Origin: Mycobacterium sp. 155
GTDB lineage: Bacteria; Actinomycetota; Actinomycetes; Mycobacteriales; Mycobacteriaceae
NCBI RefSeq assembly: GCF_000373905.1
Contig: NZ_KB892705.1
Coordinates: forward strand, 3,420,477-3,484,476
Direction: 5' to 3'
DNA: 64,000 bases
In this document: piece after piece, positions 52,838 to 60,349 of the stretch
How the letters are laid out: each line of letters opens with the position of its first letter
Position numbering within the stretch: position 1 is the first letter of the stretch
Position numbers and translations under genes: made by a program
The notes under the pieces: generated by a model
Database searches by the model: none
The model's input: only the letters and a program-made list of their open reading frames with translations
Told to the model about the DNA's origin: nothing

Positions 52838-54601
52838 ATGTACTACAGCAGTGGCAATTACGAAGCATTTGCGCGCCCGCGCAAACCGGCAGATGTCGAT
52901 GACAAGAGTGCCTGGCTTGTCGGTGCCGGCCTTGCCTCAATGTCGGCCGCCGCGTTCATGATCCGGGACGGGCAGATGCGTGGGGACCGGATCACCATCC
53001 TGGAGCGCCTCAAACTGCCCGGCGGAGCACTCGACGGTATCAAGGAACCGGAGAAGGGGTTCGTCATCCGCGGCGGTCGTGAGATGGAAGACCACTTCGA
53101 ATGCCTGTGGGATCTGTTCCGTTCGATACCCTCGATCGAGATCGACGGTGCCAGCGTCCTCGACGAATTCTATTGGCTCAACAAGGACGACCCGAACTTC
53201 AGCCTGCAGCGCGCCACCGTCAACCGCGGACAGGATGCCCACACAGACGGCAAGTTCGCGCTGAGCCACACGGCGCAGCAGGACATTCTCAAAGTCTTCC
53301 TCGCCACCCGCGCGGAGATGGAGAACAAGCGGATCGACGAGGTGTTCGGCAAGGACTTCCTGGGCAGCAACTTCTGGCTGTACTGGCGGACCATGTTCGC
53401 CTTCGAGGAATGGCACAGCGCGCTGGAGATGAAGCTGTACTTGCACCGCTTCATTCACCACATCCACGGACTGCCCGACCTGTCGACGCTGAAGTTCACC
53501 AAATACAACCAGTACGAGTCCCTGGTGCTGCCGCTGTACACATGGCTGCTGGATCAGGGCGTGACGTTCAGGTTCGACACCGAGGTCACCGACGTCGACT
53601 TCGAGATCACCGCAGATCGCAAGCAGGCCACCCGGATTCATTGGATCAGCGACGGTATCGACGGCGGCGTCGACCTCGGGCCGGATGACTTGGTGCTTGC
53701 CACTATCGGCTCGCTGACGGAGAACTCCGACAACGGCGATCATCACACCCCGGCCAAACTCAACACCGGACCGGCGCCCGCCTGGGATTTGTGGCGCAGG
53801 ATCGCGGCCAAGGATCCGTCATTCGGGCACCCCGACGTGTTCGGTGGCGACATTCCCAAGACCAAATGGGAGTCGGCCACCGTCACCACCTTGGATCACC
53901 GCATCCCGGAATACATTCAGAAGATCTGCAAGCGAGACCCGTTCAGCGGCAAAGTGGTTACCGGTGGCATCGTCACGGTGCGCGACTCGAAGTGGTTGAT
54001 GAGCTGGACGGTCAACCGTCAGCCACACTTCAAGCAGCAGCCCAAAGACCAGATCGTGGTGTGGGTGTACTCGTTGTTCGTCGATGTGCCCGGCGACTAC
54101 GTCAAGAAACCGATGCAGGAGTGCACCGGTGAGGAGATCACCCAGGAGTGGCTCTACCACCTCGGGGTGCCCGAAGCGGACATTGCCGACCTGGCCGCCA
54201 ACGCGGCCAAAGCGGTGCCGGTGATGATGCCGTACGTCACTTCGTTCTTCATGCCGCGCCAGGCCGGTGACCGGCCCGATGTGGTGCCCGAGAAGGCGGT
54301 GAACTTCGCGTTCATCGGACAGTTCGCCGAGACCAGTCGAGACTGCATCTTCACCACCGAGTATTCGGTGCGCACCGGCATGGAGGCCGCCTACCGGTTG
54401 CTGAACATCGAACGGGGCGTACCCGAGCCCTTCGGATCCACCTACGACGTACGCAAGCTCATCGAAGCATCACTGCATCTGCGCGACGGGGAGGAGATGC
54501 ACCTTCCGGTGCCCGAGATTCTGCGTAAGCGGATGATGGCCAAAGTGACCGACAACGAAGTCGGCACACTGCTGGTTCAGCACGGACTACTCGCGGAGTA
54601 G
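52838..54601 (+). CDS. ohyA: oleate hydratase (MCRA family)
   Basis: The 587-residue FAD protein begins YYSSGNYEAFARPRKPADVD and contains the FAD-binding AWLVGAGLASMSAAAFMIRD, GGREMEDHFECLWDLFRSIP, NFWLYWRTMFAFEEWHSALE, QYESLVLPLYTWLLDQGVTF and NFAFIGQFAETSRDCIFTTE, all hallmarks of bacterial oleate hydratase. It adds water to the cis-9 double bond of free oleate, giving 10-hydroxystearate, often as a detoxification. ATG 52838 follows GAAAGG. It forms an operon with the dehydrogenase gene upstream and is followed by a strong hairpin. Confidence 0.95.
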   Translation: MYYSSGNYEAFARPRKPADVDDKSAWLVGAGLASMSAAAFMIRDGQMRGDRITILERLKLPGGALDGIKEPEKGFVIRGGREMEDHFECLWDLFRSIPSIEIDGASVLDEFYWLNKDDPNFSLQRATVNRGQDAHTDGKFALSHTAQQDILKVFLATRAEMENKRIDEVFGKDFLGSNFWLYWRTMFAFEEWHSALEMKLYLHRFIHHIHGLPDLSTLKFTKYNQYESLVLPLYTWLLDQGVTFRFDTEVTDVDFEITADRKQATRIHWISDGIDGGVDLGPDDLVLATIGSLTENSDNGDHHTPAKLNTGPAPAWDLWRRIAAKDPSFGHPDVFGGDIPKTKWESATVTTLDHRIPEYIQKICKRDPFSGKVVTGGIVTVRDSKWLMSWTVNRQPHFKQQPKDQIVVWVYSLFVDVPGDYVKKPMQECTGEEITQEWLYHLGVPEADIADLAANAAKAVPVMMPYVTSFFMPRQAGDRPDVVPEKAVNFAFIGQFAETSRDCIFTTEYSVRTGMEAAYRLLNIERGVPEPFGSTYDVRKLIEASLHLRDGEEMHLPVPEILRKRMMAKVTDNEVGTLLVQHGLLAE

Positions 54602-54685
54602 CGGTCGCCGAGAACTCGCACCCCGATCCATTTCGATGATCGGAGCACGCGTGTTCTCACCGGCCGCACCGGTGGAAGCGTTGAT

Positions 54686-54717
54686 CACCCTAACCGGACG
54701 ACGTGCCGGTTAGGGTG
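54686..54717. terminator. perfect 12-bp stem terminator after oleate hydratase
   Basis: CACCCTAACCGG (54686-54697) pairs exactly with CCGGTTAGGGTG (54706-54717) across an 8-base loop, about 85 bases after the oleate hydratase stop. There is no T-tract, as is common for mycobacterial hairpin terminators. It could also stop transcription arriving from the opposite side. Confidence 0.75.
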
Positions 54718-54791
54718 CCGCCGGAGCGGCGGATAGCGGTGCTACGAATTGCGCGTTCTGGTCTCGTATCGGTGCAGCTGAGGCGTTCGCG

Positions 54792-55064
54792 TTAGGCGTT
54801 AGCGCCCTGGCGCAGCTCCGCCTCGGCTCGATGCCAATTCTCCTCATCTGTCCCACGTATTTCCGAAAGTGAGATGTGGTAGGCGCGTTCAGCAATCATC
54901 TCGTGGGTGAAGTCCGGCAAGTTGGCGCTCATCGTCGCCCTACTCGCGGTCGGCTTCTTCGTCCTCGCCGGCTTGCTGTCCTGCGCCGCGGCCCTCTTCG
55001 CAGGTGCGCGGCGAGCGGGCGGCTTTGCGGTCCCCGCGTCCGTCAAGGTCCTTTTCGCTGCCAT
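54792..55064 (-). CDS. DUF2934 domain small basic protein
   Basis: The 90-residue protein has a Lys/Ala/Pro-rich basic N-terminal half (PPARRAPAKRAAAQDSKPAR, TKKPTASRA) and a C-terminal DUF2934 segment (DFTHEMIAERAYHISLSEIR, GTDEENWHRAEAELR). DUF2934 occurs in small proteins of unknown role; the basic half resembles histone-like tails and could bind DNA. ATG 55064 follows AAGGAG. It is a single gene. Confidence 0.82.
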   Translation of the reverse strand: MAAKRTLTDAGTAKPPARRAPAKRAAAQDSKPARTKKPTASRATMSANLPDFTHEMIAERAYHISLSEIRGTDEENWHRAEAELRQGANA

Positions 55065-55219
55065 AACGGCACTCCTTTCATATGTAACCAAGCCGAGGCG
55101 TCGATGCATTCTCTCGGCGGGAGTCATTCTTCCTCGGCAGCCGGTGTTCATCGGTCACTGCGCGTGCGTGTCGCGGTGGGATGTCATCCCAGTCGGTCGA
55201 AACCCAGGCGCCGACCGGG

Positions 55220-55252
55220 CTGGTACGCCTGGTACACGTCCAGGCGTACCAG
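55220..55252. other. perfect 13-bp inverted repeat (hairpin) in a gap
   Basis: CTGGTACGCCTGG (55220-55232) pairs exactly with CCAGGCGTACCAG (55240-55252) across 7 bases. It lies 156 bases upstream of the DUF2934 gene and beside the pseudogene block. No T-tract follows. It may be a terminator of lost genes or a protein site. Confidence 0.6.
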
Positions 55253-55452
55253 GTTGAACTCAATCGATGTCGACCACAGATGGAATCGACCGCTGTCGGA
55301 CGACTACGCGTTGGATGCTGCCGGCGGCGGGTGCCGGGCCGTTGAACGGTCCGACCCGCCGTCTGGGGAGTGGGTCACCAGCGTATAGAGCGTGTCTTGT
55401 GGGACCAGCGCGTCGCGGAGGGGGGATCATCGGGTGTGTGGTGAGGCGGTGG
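55253..55452. other. intergenic stretch, no gene seen
   Basis: 200 bases between the hairpin and the ABC ATPase remnant. No frame resembles a protein. Confidence 0.4.
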
Positions 55453-55587
55453 TCAGATGAGGGCGACCACCTCGCCGGGGTAGATGTCGAAATCGGCACC
55501 ACCGAGGGCACGGGCGTTGCCGAAACTTCGTGAGAGCCCGCGAGCTTCCAGGATCGGTGTACGGATGGGCGCAATGGTTTGTCCCAT
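55453..55587 (-). pseudogene. truncated sugar ABC transporter ATP-binding protein
   Basis: From ATG 55587 the frame reads PILEARGLSRSFGNARALGG then ADFDIYPGEVVALI and stops, exactly where GDNGAGKST (Walker A) should follow in RbsA/XylG-type ATPases. Only the first 44 codons of about 260-500 remain, so the gene is dead. It is the start of a former carbohydrate import operon together with the kinase and LacI remnants next to it. Confidence 0.85.
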
Positions 55588-55632
55588 GAGATCTCTTCTG
55601 TGCGTTGGAAGTTCGTCCGGGGCGCATTGACG

Positions 55633-56010
55633 TCAAGACAGTCGCAGTCCGGCATCGGGGTCATCGGGTACTTCGACGACCAAGTCAGCACGGTGGCGAG
55701 TCTCTTCAGTGACCGCGGCGTTCTGCAGATCGACCTGCTCGGTCCAGGACCGGGCCTCCGCAATCGATTTGCCGAAGTGGAAGTGCCGCTTGATCAATCG
55801 GTCTTTGCGGATCTCTTCGGGCAAATCGAGGTACCACAGAACCCGCCGTAGCAAGGACACGTAGCCGGCGACATCAAAGGTGTCGGGAGCGCCTTTGCGA
55901 TCCCTCCGCTGCAACCGCAGCAGCTCCTTGTTGGACAGATGAAACGCGTCCATGCCGACCAAAACTGCGCGCGGGCCGAGCGCGCGGACCAGTGCGGCGC
56001 ACAACCGCAT
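55633..56010 (-). pseudogene. nucleoside/nucleotide kinase family gene, truncated and internally deleted
   Basis: The frame reads ALVRALGPRAVLVGMDAFHL, SNKELLRLQRRDRKGAPDTF and DVAGYVSLLRR, the conserved block after the P-loop in the PRK/uridine-kinase-like family. It then jumps to WYLDLPEEIRKDRLIKRHFH and FGKSIAEARSWTEQVDLQNA, the C-terminal block. The P-loop region before residue 1 and the middle (EGNYLL and substrate-binding part) are missing. Such kinases usually accompany sugar ABC operons with LacI regulators, as the neighbours here show. Confidence 0.83.
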
Positions 56011-56013
56011 GCC

Positions 56014-56241
56014 GCGGAGTTGGCGTACCTAGGCTTTGGCGACTTCCCGCTAGCCGACATCATCACCCCAACCGTCACTGTCATCGACCAGAACCCCACA
56101 GAACTTGGTCATCAAGCCACCCAGCGGATCCTCGACCGCATCCAGCACCCTGACCGTCGTTACCGCCGCCGCAACGTATTGTCCGTCGACCTGGTCGAAC
56201 GACAGTCCTCCCTTGCCCCGACTCGGCGTCGCGACAACTAG
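56014..56241 (+). pseudogene. LacI family regulator, C-terminal fragment
   Basis: The frame reads YLGFGDFPLADIITPTVTVI, DQNPTELGHQATQRILDRIQ and HPDRRYRRRNVLSVDLVERQ, the last 70 residues of a LacI/PurR-type effector domain. The DNA-binding and most of the sensor domain are gone; the fragment abuts the 5' broken end of the kinase remnant. It was probably the repressor of the sugar-uptake operon. Confidence 0.83.
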
Positions 56242-56427
56242 TGGGGCCACACGGATTTGGATTCCGCGACAGGTAACGACTCCGTCTGAGCCTCGGTGTG
56301 TGCAACCGTGGCGGGTGAGCTTCTGACACCTTGTCCATTGCCTCCGCCAGGTGATCGGGGTGTGGTCGTGGTCTCCTCCACCGATCGGTAGCGTGCTCTT
56401 GTCCGAGGTCGTTGTGGAGGAGGGCAC

Positions 56428-57215
56428 ATGACCATGAACGATGTTTCTCGTCGCGACCTGCTCAAGGCAACAGCCGCCGGTGCCGCGGCCGTTGCACTAG
56501 GCGCCCCGGGCATCGCCCGATCAGACCCCGGCGCGAACTTGCCGAACGCGGAGCTGACCGGCACTGTCGTCCGTCCTTCCGACCCCAACTACGCAGACGC
56601 GAGCCTGGGCTGGAATCAGAACTTCATCCACTACCCGTCGGCCGTCGTTTTCGCCCAGAACACCCAGGACGTGATCAACGCCCCCACCTGGGAACAGCAG
56701 AACAATGTCCCGTTTCGCGTGCGGGGCGGCCGGCACCAGACCCTGGGCTGGAACGCCGTCGACAACGGCCTGGTCATCGACGTCAGTCAGCTCAAGTCGA
56801 GTCGGATCGACGCCGCCACCCTCACTGCAGACATCGGCGCCGGCTTCACCCAGGTGGAAGGGGTGACGGCCCTGGCGCAGCGTTCGCGTATCGGGACGCG
56901 ATGTTCTTCGGCCAGTGCGCCGTCGGCTGGGGACCGCAGCGCGGTCCAGCACCCTTCACGTTCGAGAGGGCGGCTGCCAACAACAACGAGCGGCTCCGCA
57001 CCGCGGGCCAGGACTGGACCGCGCAGTTCAGCCAGGCGCTGCAGCAGACCGTCGGCCAGGAACTCGGCGCCTACGTCAACGTGCCCGACGCCGGACTACC
57101 GAATTGGGAGACCGCCTATTGGGGCCCCAATGTCGGCCGGTTGCGCCAGATCAAGGCGAAATACGACCCCAACAACGTCTTCCGGTTCGAGCAGAGCATT
57201 CCGCCGGCCGTCTAG
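56428..57215 (+). pseudogene. Tat-exported FAD-linked oxidase (BBE type) with internal deletion and frameshift
   Basis: The start has a twin-arginine signal (SRRDLLKATAAGAAAVALGA) and the FAD-binding fold (WNQNFIHYPSAVVFAQNTQD, VPFRVRGGRHQTLGWNAVDN, GLVIDVSQLK). Near 56870-56885 the frame changes, and the other frame gives a berberine-bridge C-terminus (WGPNVGRLRQIKAKYDPNNV, FRFEQSIPPAV). About 200 residues of the middle are missing. A functional flavoenzyme cannot be made. It lies directly upstream of the PknD-like kinase gene. Confidence 0.85.
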
Positions 57216-57288
57216 GGGAACGCTGACACCCAATGGAGCCTCCACGTGCCCTCGGCTTGCTTAAATGAATGCGTGGGGGCGCTAGACC

Positions 57289-59094
57289 ATGGATGACACG
57301 GTGATCGACGACGGCGACGCCACTCAAGAACCAGGACCGGCTGGAGAGTTCGGCCGCTACGAACTGCTGTCCCTGCTGGGCGCGGGCGGCATGGGCCAGG
57401 TGTGGCGAGCGCGTGACTCGCAGACCAACCGAGTGGTGGCGCTGAAAGTGCTGCCCGAGAATTCCGCCGATGACAAGGAGCCGCGCGAACGGTTCCGGCG
57501 CGAATGCCAGGCGGTGGCACAGCTGACCGAGCCGCACGTGATTCCGATCCACGATTTCGGCGACATCAACGGTCGGCTCTATCTGAACATGCGCCTGGTC
57601 GACGGCATCGACCTCCGCACACTGATCAAACAAGAAGGCGCCATGCTGCCGCGGCGCGCGGTTGCGATCATCGCTCAGGTCGCCGGCGCACTTCAGGCAG
57701 CCCACGACGTCGGGCTGGTGCACCGCGACGTCAAACCCTCCAATGTTTTGGTGTCCGCCAACGACTTCGCGTACTTGATCGACTTCGGGATCGCCCACGC
57801 CTCTGAAGACCTCACGCTAACCAAGGCCGGCCAGACCATCGGTACCGCGGCCTACATGGCCCCGGAGGCCATCGGCGCTGCGATCAAAACCCATTCCCGC
57901 GTTGATGTGTACGCGCTGACTTGCGTGCTGTACGAATGCCTGACCGGTCAGCCGCCGTTCAGCAGTGACATGGGTGTGCAGGGCATGATCGCCCACCACC
58001 TCCACACCCCACCGCCGAAACCCAGCGTGACCAAGCCCGGCGTGCCGGCCGCGTTCGATGCCGTCATCGCCAGGGGAATGGCCAAGAACCCAGACGATCG
58101 CTACCAGACCGTCCAAGACCTGGCCGCGGCCGCTCGCGCCGCAGTGGACGATCAGGTGGTCTCCACCCCCGGAGCAGCGGAGTCAACACAGCAACGAAAG
58201 CGATTGCCCGGTACTGCAATCAAGTGGATCGCCGCGGCGATCGCCGCTGCTGTTGCCATCACGGCGGCGCTGATCATCAACGGCCGGCTGTCGTCCGACA
58301 AGGGTGGCACGTCCAACGCGCCGACCACGCAGGGCTTCTCGGCGCAGACCCCGCTGGGATTCGTCGACATGCGTCTCGCCACCGGTGTCGCAGTCGGTGG
58401 GACCGGCGATGTCTACGTCACCGACATCGGTACCGACCGAGTGCTACGGCTGGTGGCCGGCAGGGCCACAGCGGACACGCTGCCCTTCAGCGGCTTGAAG
58501 AACCCGCGGGATGTGGCGGTCAATTCGGCGGGCGACGTCTTCGTCGCCGACTCGGGTAACGACCGGGTGCTGCGACTGACGGCAGGAGCGCCGGCCGCGA
58601 CGCCCTTGCCCTTCATCGGGCTCAACGATCCGCGCGGTGTGGCGGTGAATGCCGCAGGCGATGTGTTTGTCACCGATCGGGGCAACGATCGGGTGTTGCG
58701 GCTGGACAAGGGTTCGGCTACTCCGACGGTGCTGCCGTTCACAGGTCTCAACGATCCTCGCGGCGTTGCCGTCGACGCAGTGGGTGATGTCGTCGTTACC
58801 GACACCGGCAACAACCGCGTGCTGCAGCTGGCAGAGGACGCGGCCGCGCCGACCGTGCTGCCGTTCACAGGTCTCAACGATCCCCAGGGCATAGCGATCG
58901 ACGCCCGCCACAACGTCTACATCACCGATCGCGGGAACGCCGGAGTGCTTCAGCTGCGGCCGGACGCGCCGGGTGCGATACCGCTGCCCTTCACCGGCCT
59001 CAACGATCCCCAGGGTGTGGCAGTCGACGGGATAGGCGACGTCTACGTGACCGATGCGGGAGCTACCCCCGTGGTGAAACTCCCGGTCAGCTAG
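57289..59094 (+). CDS. pknD: PknD-like receptor Ser/Thr kinase with NHL beta-propeller sensor
   Basis: The 601-residue protein has a cytoplasmic Hanks kinase (GAGGMG loop 31-36, Lys53, HRDVKPSN with Asp147, DFG 165-167, APE 191-193), one membrane helix (about 313-330) and an extracytoplasmic propeller of six NHL repeats of about 42 residues (for example DPRGVAVNAAGDVFVTDRGN, DRVLRLDKG). The layout equals M. tuberculosis PknD (Rv0931c), a trans-membrane kinase that phosphorylates anti-anti-sigma factors and other proteins. The EmbR-like regulator gene begins 5 bases downstream and is a likely substrate. Confidence 0.92.
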   Translation: MDDTVIDDGDATQEPGPAGEFGRYELLSLLGAGGMGQVWRARDSQTNRVVALKVLPENSADDKEPRERFRRECQAVAQLTEPHVIPIHDFGDINGRLYLNMRLVDGIDLRTLIKQEGAMLPRRAVAIIAQVAGALQAAHDVGLVHRDVKPSNVLVSANDFAYLIDFGIAHASEDLTLTKAGQTIGTAAYMAPEAIGAAIKTHSRVDVYALTCVLYECLTGQPPFSSDMGVQGMIAHHLHTPPPKPSVTKPGVPAAFDAVIARGMAKNPDDRYQTVQDLAAAARAAVDDQVVSTPGAAESTQQRKRLPGTAIKWIAAAIAAAVAITAALIINGRLSSDKGGTSNAPTTQGFSAQTPLGFVDMRLATGVAVGGTGDVYVTDIGTDRVLRLVAGRATADTLPFSGLKNPRDVAVNSAGDVFVADSGNDRVLRLTAGAPAATPLPFIGLNDPRGVAVNAAGDVFVTDRGNDRVLRLDKGSATPTVLPFTGLNDPRGVAVDAVGDVVVTDTGNNRVLQLAEDAAAPTVLPFTGLNDPQGIAIDARHNVYITDRGNAGVLQLRPDAPGAIPLPFTGLNDPQGVAVDGIGDVYVTDAGATPVVKLPVS

Positions 59095-59099
59095 TCAGA

Positions 59100-60260
59100 A
59101 TGACGTCTGTGGTCCTATCGGGTCTAGATTTTGGCGTCCTCGGTCCGCTGCAGGTGAGCGTGAACCGCGAGCCGGTGCCGTTGGGTACGCCCAAGCAGAG
59201 TGCTGTGCTGGCGCTACTGCTGATGAGTCGCAATCGGCCCGTGTCGCGGGACTCGATCATCGACACGATCTGGGACGACTCGCCACAAGCCGACGCGATC
59301 CACAATCTGCACGTCTACATCGCAAACCTGCGCAAGATCCTCGGCTCATCCGGGAGCGACCCGAAGACCATATTGGCCAGTGCGCGGCCGGGCTACCAGC
59401 TCAACGTGCCCGACGCCGCCTGCGACCTGGGCCGGTTCAACACCGAGAAGGCCGCTGGAGTGCAAGCCGCCGCCGCAGGTCGGTTCCCACTAGCCAGCGA
59501 CCGCCTGTCGGCGGCGTTGGCCCAATGGCGGGGCCCAGTCCTGGACGATCTACGTGTGTTCAGGTTCGTCGAACCGTTCGCCGCTGCCCTTGTCGAGGAC
59601 AAGATGGCCGCCCACGTGCTGCGCGCGGAAGCCGAAATCGCTTGTGGGCGAGCAGGTTCAGTGATCAGCGAACTCGAGGAATTGGTCACCGCGGACCCCT
59701 ACCGGGAACCGCTGTGGGCCCAGCTGATCACCGCCTACTACCTGACCGAACGACAAACCGACGCCCTCGACGCATACCGGCGACTTCGATCCACGTTGTC
59801 AGAGGATCTGGGCATCGAACCCGGACCCACCGTGCGTGCGCTGCATCAGCGGATCCTCCAACAGGAGCGATTGGACGTCCAACAGATCGCGCAAAACGAC
59901 GCGTCCGAAGTCGCCACCATGCTCGAGCTCCGCACCTCGACGGTGAACGCGGCGCCCTCATCGAACCGTGCGCAGCTGCGCGACGGCGGCGGACGCTGCT
60001 ATCCGCTGGAAACGGTGGTCACCGGGATCGGCCGGCGCGCCGACAACAACGTCGTGATCGACGACCCGAAGGTGAGCCGCTACCACGCGACGATCATCGA
60101 CACCGGAGCCAGCTTTGTGATCAACGACCTGCGGTCGGGCAACGGCGTCGTGGTGGGAGACCAGCGCGTCCGCGGCAGTGCGACGCTGGCCGATGGCGAC
60201 GTCATCCGCATAGCCGGCCACACATTCACCTTCGAAATCGCGCCTGCCGAGCGGGCCTGA
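59100..60260 (+). CDS. embR: EmbR-like regulator (winged helix, BTAD, FHA)
   Basis: The 386-residue protein has an OmpR-type winged helix (about 8-100; DFGVLGPLQVSVNREPVPLG, SRDSIIDTIWDDSPQADAIH), a bacterial transcriptional activation domain (about 105-250; REPLWAQLITAYYLTERQTD) and a C-terminal FHA domain (about 290-380; TGIGRRADNNVVIDDPKVSR, YHATIIDTGASFVINDLRSG, NGVVVGDQRVRG). FHA domains bind phosphothreonine, and EmbR (Rv1267c, 388 residues) is activated by PknH. Here the adjacent PknD-like kinase is the probable partner. ATG is at 59100; GTG and ATG alternatives nearby are possible. Confidence 0.9.
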   Translation: MTSVVLSGLDFGVLGPLQVSVNREPVPLGTPKQSAVLALLLMSRNRPVSRDSIIDTIWDDSPQADAIHNLHVYIANLRKILGSSGSDPKTILASARPGYQLNVPDAACDLGRFNTEKAAGVQAAAAGRFPLASDRLSAALAQWRGPVLDDLRVFRFVEPFAAALVEDKMAAHVLRAEAEIACGRAGSVISELEELVTADPYREPLWAQLITAYYLTERQTDALDAYRRLRSTLSEDLGIEPGPTVRALHQRILQQERLDVQQIAQNDASEVATMLELRTSTVNAAPSSNRAQLRDGGGRCYPLETVVTGIGRRADNNVVIDDPKVSRYHATIIDTGASFVINDLRSGNGVVVGDQRVRGSATLADGDVIRIAGHTFTFEIAPAERA

Positions 60261-60276
60261 CCTCGCAATTTCGGCA

Positions 60277-60343
60277 TTGAGGATCCGTTGAGGATCCCGT
60301 CCGATCCTTTTTCTCGACCAGCCCAGCGGCTTCGAGAAAAGGA
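60277..60343 (+). promoter_or_regulatory. direct repeat and RBS-sequestering hairpin before the APC permease
   Basis: TTGAGGATCC repeats at 60277-60286 and 60288-60297. Then TCCTTTTTCTCG (60305-60316) pairs with CGAGAAAAGGA (60333-60343), with one bulged T and a 16-base loop. The 3' arm contains the AAAAGGA ribosome binding site, 6 bases before ATG 60350, so folding would block translation. Confidence 0.5.
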
Positions 60344-60349
60344 CTTCAC

